DNA of 9,843 nt from Thermoplasmata archaeon (GTDB taxonomy: Archaea > Thermoplasmatota > Thermoplasmata > Thermoplasmatales > Thermoplasmataceae): contig JAJZKS010000045.1 in NCBI GenBank assembly GCA_021850835.1, positions 1 through 9,843 of the forward strand. Direction: 5' to 3'. Numbering within the stretch: position 1 is the stretch's first letter; each line of letters opens with the position of its first letter. Below the pieces are notes generated by a model. That model saw only the letters and a list, made by a program, of their open reading frames with translations, was not told where the DNA came from and made no database searches. Shown here piece after piece: positions 7,464 to 9,843 of this stretch. Position numbers and translations under genes: made by a program.

Positions 7464-8624
7464 TTGCTGCCCGTAGATGATTCTGACCTGAAGTTAAAGG
7501 CTCTTTTTCAGGGTTATTACAGAAACTGGTCCGGCCGTGATGTGGATCTAATCGGAGAAAGGGAAATTGGCTTCATACCATTTTTCGGCACCATGATCAG
7601 GCACAGGTCAGTGAGGAACCTTGTTGACCTCGGCCTTTTTGTCAGGAAAAATATCCCTAGGCACATCTACTACTCCACCGCTTATTACAAATATCCGGAC
7701 GAAAAGGTGATGAAAGACAAGGGCTGGAAGGGCGCGGAACTCATCTTTGACCTTGATGCCGATCACCTGGCAGGGGCGGAAACCATGTCGTACAATCAGA
7801 TCCTTGCGGAAGTGAAGAAGCATACCCAACGGCTGATATTCAAGTTCCTCATGGATGATCTTGGTTTCGAGGAAAAAGACCTAAAGGTCTTCTTCTCAGG
7901 CGGCAGGGGCTATCATGTCCATGTGGTCGAAGACAGTATATACCAGATGTCTTCAGACTCAAGGAGGGAAATTGCTAACTACATACGAGGGGAGGGCTTC
8001 TCAACATATGATGTGAGAAGGTCAATGCAGGAGACTTCGCACAAGCTCAGCGGATGGAAAAAGATAATCGATGACAACCTGTGCAGTTTCTACAGTGACC
8101 TCCTTTCAAACAATGAGAAGCAGGAAACCCTCCACGGCCTTCTGGGAAATATCAGGACAATGGAGAATTATCTGAGGGACCTCAACAGGGCGACAGATGT
8201 TGGCGGAAACCTGAAGCGCATTGAAGTATTGACTATGCCCGGATACAACAAGTACAGGATAATGGACAAGAACGACGAGAAGGTCCTAAACTACATGGTG
8301 GTGAAGGTCAAGAACGAAAATCTTTGTGAAATCGATGAACCTGTGACAACAGATATCCACAGGCTCATAAGGATGCCTCACAGCCTCCACGGAAAGACGG
8401 GGCTGGCGGTTGTGCCTATCACACTCGACCGGTTTGAGAGTTTTGACCCCTTGAAAGACGCTGTGGCCGATGCGTTCAGGGAAAAAGAGATCAGGATCAA
8501 CCTTCTGAAGGATTACAGCATAGATTTTGATGGAGAATCTTGTAGCCTTAAGGCTGGGGAACAAAGCATCCCGGGTCCGCTCGCAGTCTTCCTTGCAGCC
8601 GGCCGTTTTGCAAAATTGCTGTAA
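7464..8624 (+). CDS. priS: DNA primase small (catalytic) subunit PriS
   Basis: PriS synthesises RNA/DNA primers for replication together with the large subunit PriL, which is not in this window. Numbering from TTG 7464 (386 residues), the metal-binding Asp96 and Asp98 lie in ELIFDLDADH and the signature SGGRGYHVHV spans 145-154. The third metal-site Asp291 lies in EIDEPVTTD, followed by HRLIRMPHSLHGKTGL, which binds nucleotide phosphates. These are all the archaeo-eukaryotic primase landmarks. The Cys/His zinc knuckle that other archaeal PriS carry between the DxD and SGGRGYH motifs is not visible: no Cys occurs in that stretch. The start is uncertain. GTG 7413 and ATG 7425 extend the frame, but both lie upstream of the TATA-like box. 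TTG 7464 places the conserved FQGYYRNW helix at the usual distance from the N-terminus, although it has no spaced ribosome binding site. The gene is divergent from the protease and upstream of rubrerythrin. Confidence 0.95.
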   Translation: MLPVDDSDLKLKALFQGYYRNWSGRDVDLIGEREIGFIPFFGTMIRHRSVRNLVDLGLFVRKNIPRHIYYSTAYYKYPDEKVMKDKGWKGAELIFDLDADHLAGAETMSYNQILAEVKKHTQRLIFKFLMDDLGFEEKDLKVFFSGGRGYHVHVVEDSIYQMSSDSRREIANYIRGEGFSTYDVRRSMQETSHKLSGWKKIIDDNLCSFYSDLLSNNEKQETLHGLLGNIRTMENYLRDLNRATDVGGNLKRIEVLTMPGYNKYRIMDKNDEKVLNYMVVKVKNENLCEIDEPVTTDIHRLIRMPHSLHGKTGLAVVPITLDRFESFDPLKDAVADAFREKEIRINLLKDYSIDFDGESCSLKAGEQSIPGPLAVFLAAGRFAKLL

Positions 8625-8637
8625 TCTATATTTAGAA

Positions 8638-8650
8638 TAATTATTAATTA
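8638..8650. repeat. TAATTA-T-TAATTA palindrome upstream of rubrerythrin
   Basis: Two TAATTA hexamers, each self-complementary, are separated by one T in the priS-rubrerythrin gap, about 56 bases before the rubrerythrin start and upstream of its likely TATA region. It could be an operator or an upstream promoter element, or simply chance in AT-rich DNA. No regulator is implied by the sequence. Confidence 0.3.
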
Positions 8651-8660
8651 GAAGCCACTA

Positions 8661-8683
8661 TCATAAATTTCTTATAGCTTATA
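8661..8683 (+). promoter_or_regulatory. Putative TATA region of the rubrerythrin-DUF3501 unit
   Basis: An A/T-rich block contains CATAAATTT and a tandem CTTATA-G-CTTATA (8671-8683), both resembling archaeal box A. A start of transcription about 25 bases further down would fall just at or before the ribosome binding site at 8697. The tandem repeat makes the precise box ambiguous. Confidence 0.45.
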
Positions 8684-8696
8684 ACAATCCAATGTC

Positions 8697-8701
8697 GGTG
8701 A
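8697..8701 (+). promoter_or_regulatory. Shine-Dalgarno GGTGA for the TTG start of rubrerythrin
   Basis: GGTGA lies four bases before the TTG at 8706. An ATG at 8692 is out of frame and meets a stop after seven codons, so it is not the start. The motif, plus the conserved helix beginning about 10 residues later, fixes the start at TTG. Confidence 0.6.
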
Positions 8702-8705
8702 TTAT

Positions 8706-9125
8706 TTGGAACTAAAAAACAGCAAGACACTAGAAAATCTAAAAGCTGGATTTGCAGGCGAATCACAGGCTAACAGGAGATACCTCTATTTTGCCCAGAA
8801 AGCAGATGAAGAAGGACTCCAGGAAGTGGCTTCAATTTTCAGGTCTACTGCAGACGGCGAAACAGCCCACGCATTCGGCCATCTCAAGTATCTCGCACAG
8901 GTAGGGGACCCGGTTACCGGAGAGCCAATAGGGACCACAGAGCAGAACCTCAAGTCAGCAATCGCAGGCGAAACCTATGAATACACCCAGATGTATCCGG
9001 GATTTGCCAAAACTGCAAGGGAAGAAAGCTTCGACGATATTGCTCACTGGTTCGAGATTCTTTCAAAAGCCGAGAAATCACACGCAAAGAAATACGAAGA
9101 CACACTGGCTAACCTGAGTAAGTAA
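8706..9125 (+). CDS. Rubrerythrin without rubredoxin domain (erythrin/sulerythrin type)
   Basis: This is a ferritin-like diiron protein, 139 residues, that typically reduces hydrogen peroxide in the cytoplasm. It has the four-helix diiron ligand set: Glu19 in GESQANRRY, Glu52 and His55 in GETAH, Glu89 and Glu92 in GETYEYTQMYP, and Glu123 and His126 in EKSHAKKYE. The sequence ends right after the fourth helix, so the C-terminal rubredoxin FeS4 domain of classical rubrerythrins is absent, as in sulerythrin from Sulfolobus. Electrons must therefore come from a separate donor. The start is TTG, supported by a GGTGA ribosome binding site. The DUF3501 gene follows after 10 bases, so the two are probably one transcript. 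Expression may respond to oxygen or peroxide, but no operator can be identified with confidence. Confidence 0.95.
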   Translation: MELKNSKTLENLKAGFAGESQANRRYLYFAQKADEEGLQEVASIFRSTADGETAHAFGHLKYLAQVGDPVTGEPIGTTEQNLKSAIAGETYEYTQMYPGFAKTAREESFDDIAHWFEILSKAEKSHAKKYEDTLANLSK

Positions 9126-9135
9126 GCTGATACGC

Positions 9136-9708
9136 ATGGAGCCAATCAAGCCGGAGGAGGTATTCTCCCCGGAAATTTATAAATCAAAGCGTGACGGGCT
9201 TACGCGAGAGATTGTTTCTGAAAAGAAAAAGAGAAGGCTTGTGACCAAGACATTCAGCTTCCTGTTTGAATCTAGGAACACTGTTCTGAACCAGATTAAT
9301 GAAATGGTTTTTATTGAGAACGTCCACGACAGCAAAGAAGTTGCCCGGCTCATAAGGGTATACAGTGAGCAGCTTCCTACAGATACAGAATTCAGTGTCT
9401 CTATGTTCATTGAGTTTGAGGACGAGAGGCAGATGATCCGCGAGATCCCAAAGCTGGCGGGCGTTGAAAATTCCGTTTTCCTGACATTTGATGGCCACGA
9501 GATAAAGGGAACGCCAGAAGAGGGCAGGTCCACTGAGGTTCTGGAATCGACACTGCAATACCTGAAATTCAAGTTTACAAAACCAGATTACGACAAGTTC
9601 AGGGAATCCAAGAACGTTTACATCGAAGCCAGGAAGGGAGGCTACAATGAAGCAGCCAAGTTACCTGCCGATCTCCTTGAAGATCTCAAGAGTGAACTGA
9701 AGTTCTAG
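9136..9708 (+). CDS. DUF3501 family protein
   Basis: The 190-residue protein fits the DUF3501 family by its pattern. An N-terminal EVFSPEIYKSKRDGLTREIV segment is followed by a basic KKKRRLV stretch, then SFLFESRNTVLNQINEMV (about residues 41-58), matching the family's FEnrdTvryQiqEM core. A two-stranded FSVSMFIEFED region follows, then a late YLKFKFTKPD and a GGYNEAAKLP segment. It has no signal peptide, no membrane segment and no Cys, so it is likely soluble and cytoplasmic. Its biochemical function is unknown. From memory, family members in bacteria often sit beside rubrerythrin and an Fe-S oxidoreductase gene; here only rubrerythrin is adjacent. The ATG at 9136 is 10 bases after the rubrerythrin stop, preceded by a weak GCTGAT ribosome binding site. 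Co-transcription and a shared role in oxidative-stress defence are inferred. Confidence 0.85.
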   Translation: MEPIKPEEVFSPEIYKSKRDGLTREIVSEKKKRRLVTKTFSFLFESRNTVLNQINEMVFIENVHDSKEVARLIRVYSEQLPTDTEFSVSMFIEFEDERQMIREIPKLAGVENSVFLTFDGHEIKGTPEEGRSTEVLESTLQYLKFKFTKPDYDKFRESKNVYIEARKGGYNEAAKLPADLLEDLKSELKF

Positions 9709-9721
9709 AAAAACGCAAAAA

Positions 9722-9743
9722 GCCAACAATTTTTTTTATTGGC
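9722..9743 (+). terminator. Weak hairpin with T-run after DUF3501
   Basis: GCCAA (9722-9726) can pair with TTGGC (9739-9743) around a loop containing eight T (9730-9737). More T-rich sequence follows at 9749-9770. Oligo-T stretches are enough for termination in many archaea, so the end of the rubrerythrin-DUF3501 transcript probably lies here. The five-base stem is weak and may be incidental. Confidence 0.5.
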
Positions 9744-9782
9744 GCCCATCTTCTTATTTTCATAATTTTTATGCTGAATAAA

Positions 9783-9843
9783 GGGGGGGGGGGCAGTAAG
9801 GGCGCTCGACAGTTTTTCCAACAAACCCGACCGGGCCCCAATC
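9783..9843. other. G11 homopolymer and GC-richer tail, probable contig-edge artefact
   Basis: A run of eleven G (9783-9793) interrupts very AT-rich intergenic DNA, and the 50 bases after it are clearly richer in G and C than what precedes. No open frame or motif is recognisable in the tail. The abrupt change and its position at the window end suggest low-quality or chimeric sequence, not a biological element. Confidence 0.5.

Noticed and set aside
9177..9572. Two overlapping minus-strand frames of 124-131 codons inside the DUF3501 gene
   Set aside because: They overlap each other and the DUF3501 gene, which fits its family across its whole length; composition looks like antisense shadow.
1..9843. 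CRISPR arrays, insertion sequences, tRNA or rRNA genes
   Set aside because: No regularly spaced repeats, transposase motifs, flanking inverted repeats or tRNA cloverleaf-like sequences were seen by eye.

Overview
The window looks like a piece of a thermoacidophilic archaeal genome, most likely a member of the Thermoplasmatales or a close relative. This rests on an archaeal-type DNA primase small subunit (PriS), methionine synthase split into two adjacent genes, heavy use of AGG/AGA for Arg and ATA for Ile, GGTGA-type ribosome binding sites, an apparently leaderless transcript, and a very large cysteine-free, sequon-rich secreted S53 (sedolisin) protease of the kind expected in an acidic habitat. 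The taxonomic placement is an inference; no rRNA or tRNA gene is present. Both ends look like contig edges: the first bases break the frame of an aldehyde dehydrogenase, and the last 60 bases follow a run of 11 G.

Layout. (1) 1-1155 +: most of an ALDH7-like aldehyde dehydrogenase, 5' end missing. (2) 1236-4014 +: a tight three-gene methionine operon, made of a MetF-like methylenetetrahydrofolate reductase, the N-terminal half of cobalamin-independent methionine synthase (MetE), and the catalytic C-terminal half of MetE as a separate protein. The genes abut or overlap, so translation is probably coupled. Together they would reduce a C1-carrier methylene group to methyl and pass it to homocysteine. 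(3) 4008-7412 -: a secreted, membrane-anchored S53 serine-carboxyl protease of about 1134 residues, running convergently into the methionine operon with a 7-base overlap. (4) 7464-8624 +: priS, divergent from the protease, with one palindromic TATA-like box between the two start codons. (5) 8706-9708 +: a two-gene unit of a rubredoxin-less rubrerythrin and a DUF3501 protein, probably for peroxide or oxygen defence. (6) 9709-9843: a weak hairpin with T-runs, then a G11 tract and a GC-richer tail that may be an assembly artefact.

No mobile element, CRISPR array, tRNA or rRNA was seen. The points most worth following up are the rubrerythrin-DUF3501 pair, the architecture of the S53 protease (short pro-region, altered calcium-site residues, about 40 N-glycosylation sequons, long beta-rich stalk), the apparent loss of the zinc knuckle in PriS, and the split MetE with its MetF-like partner in a lineage whose C1 carrier is not obvious.
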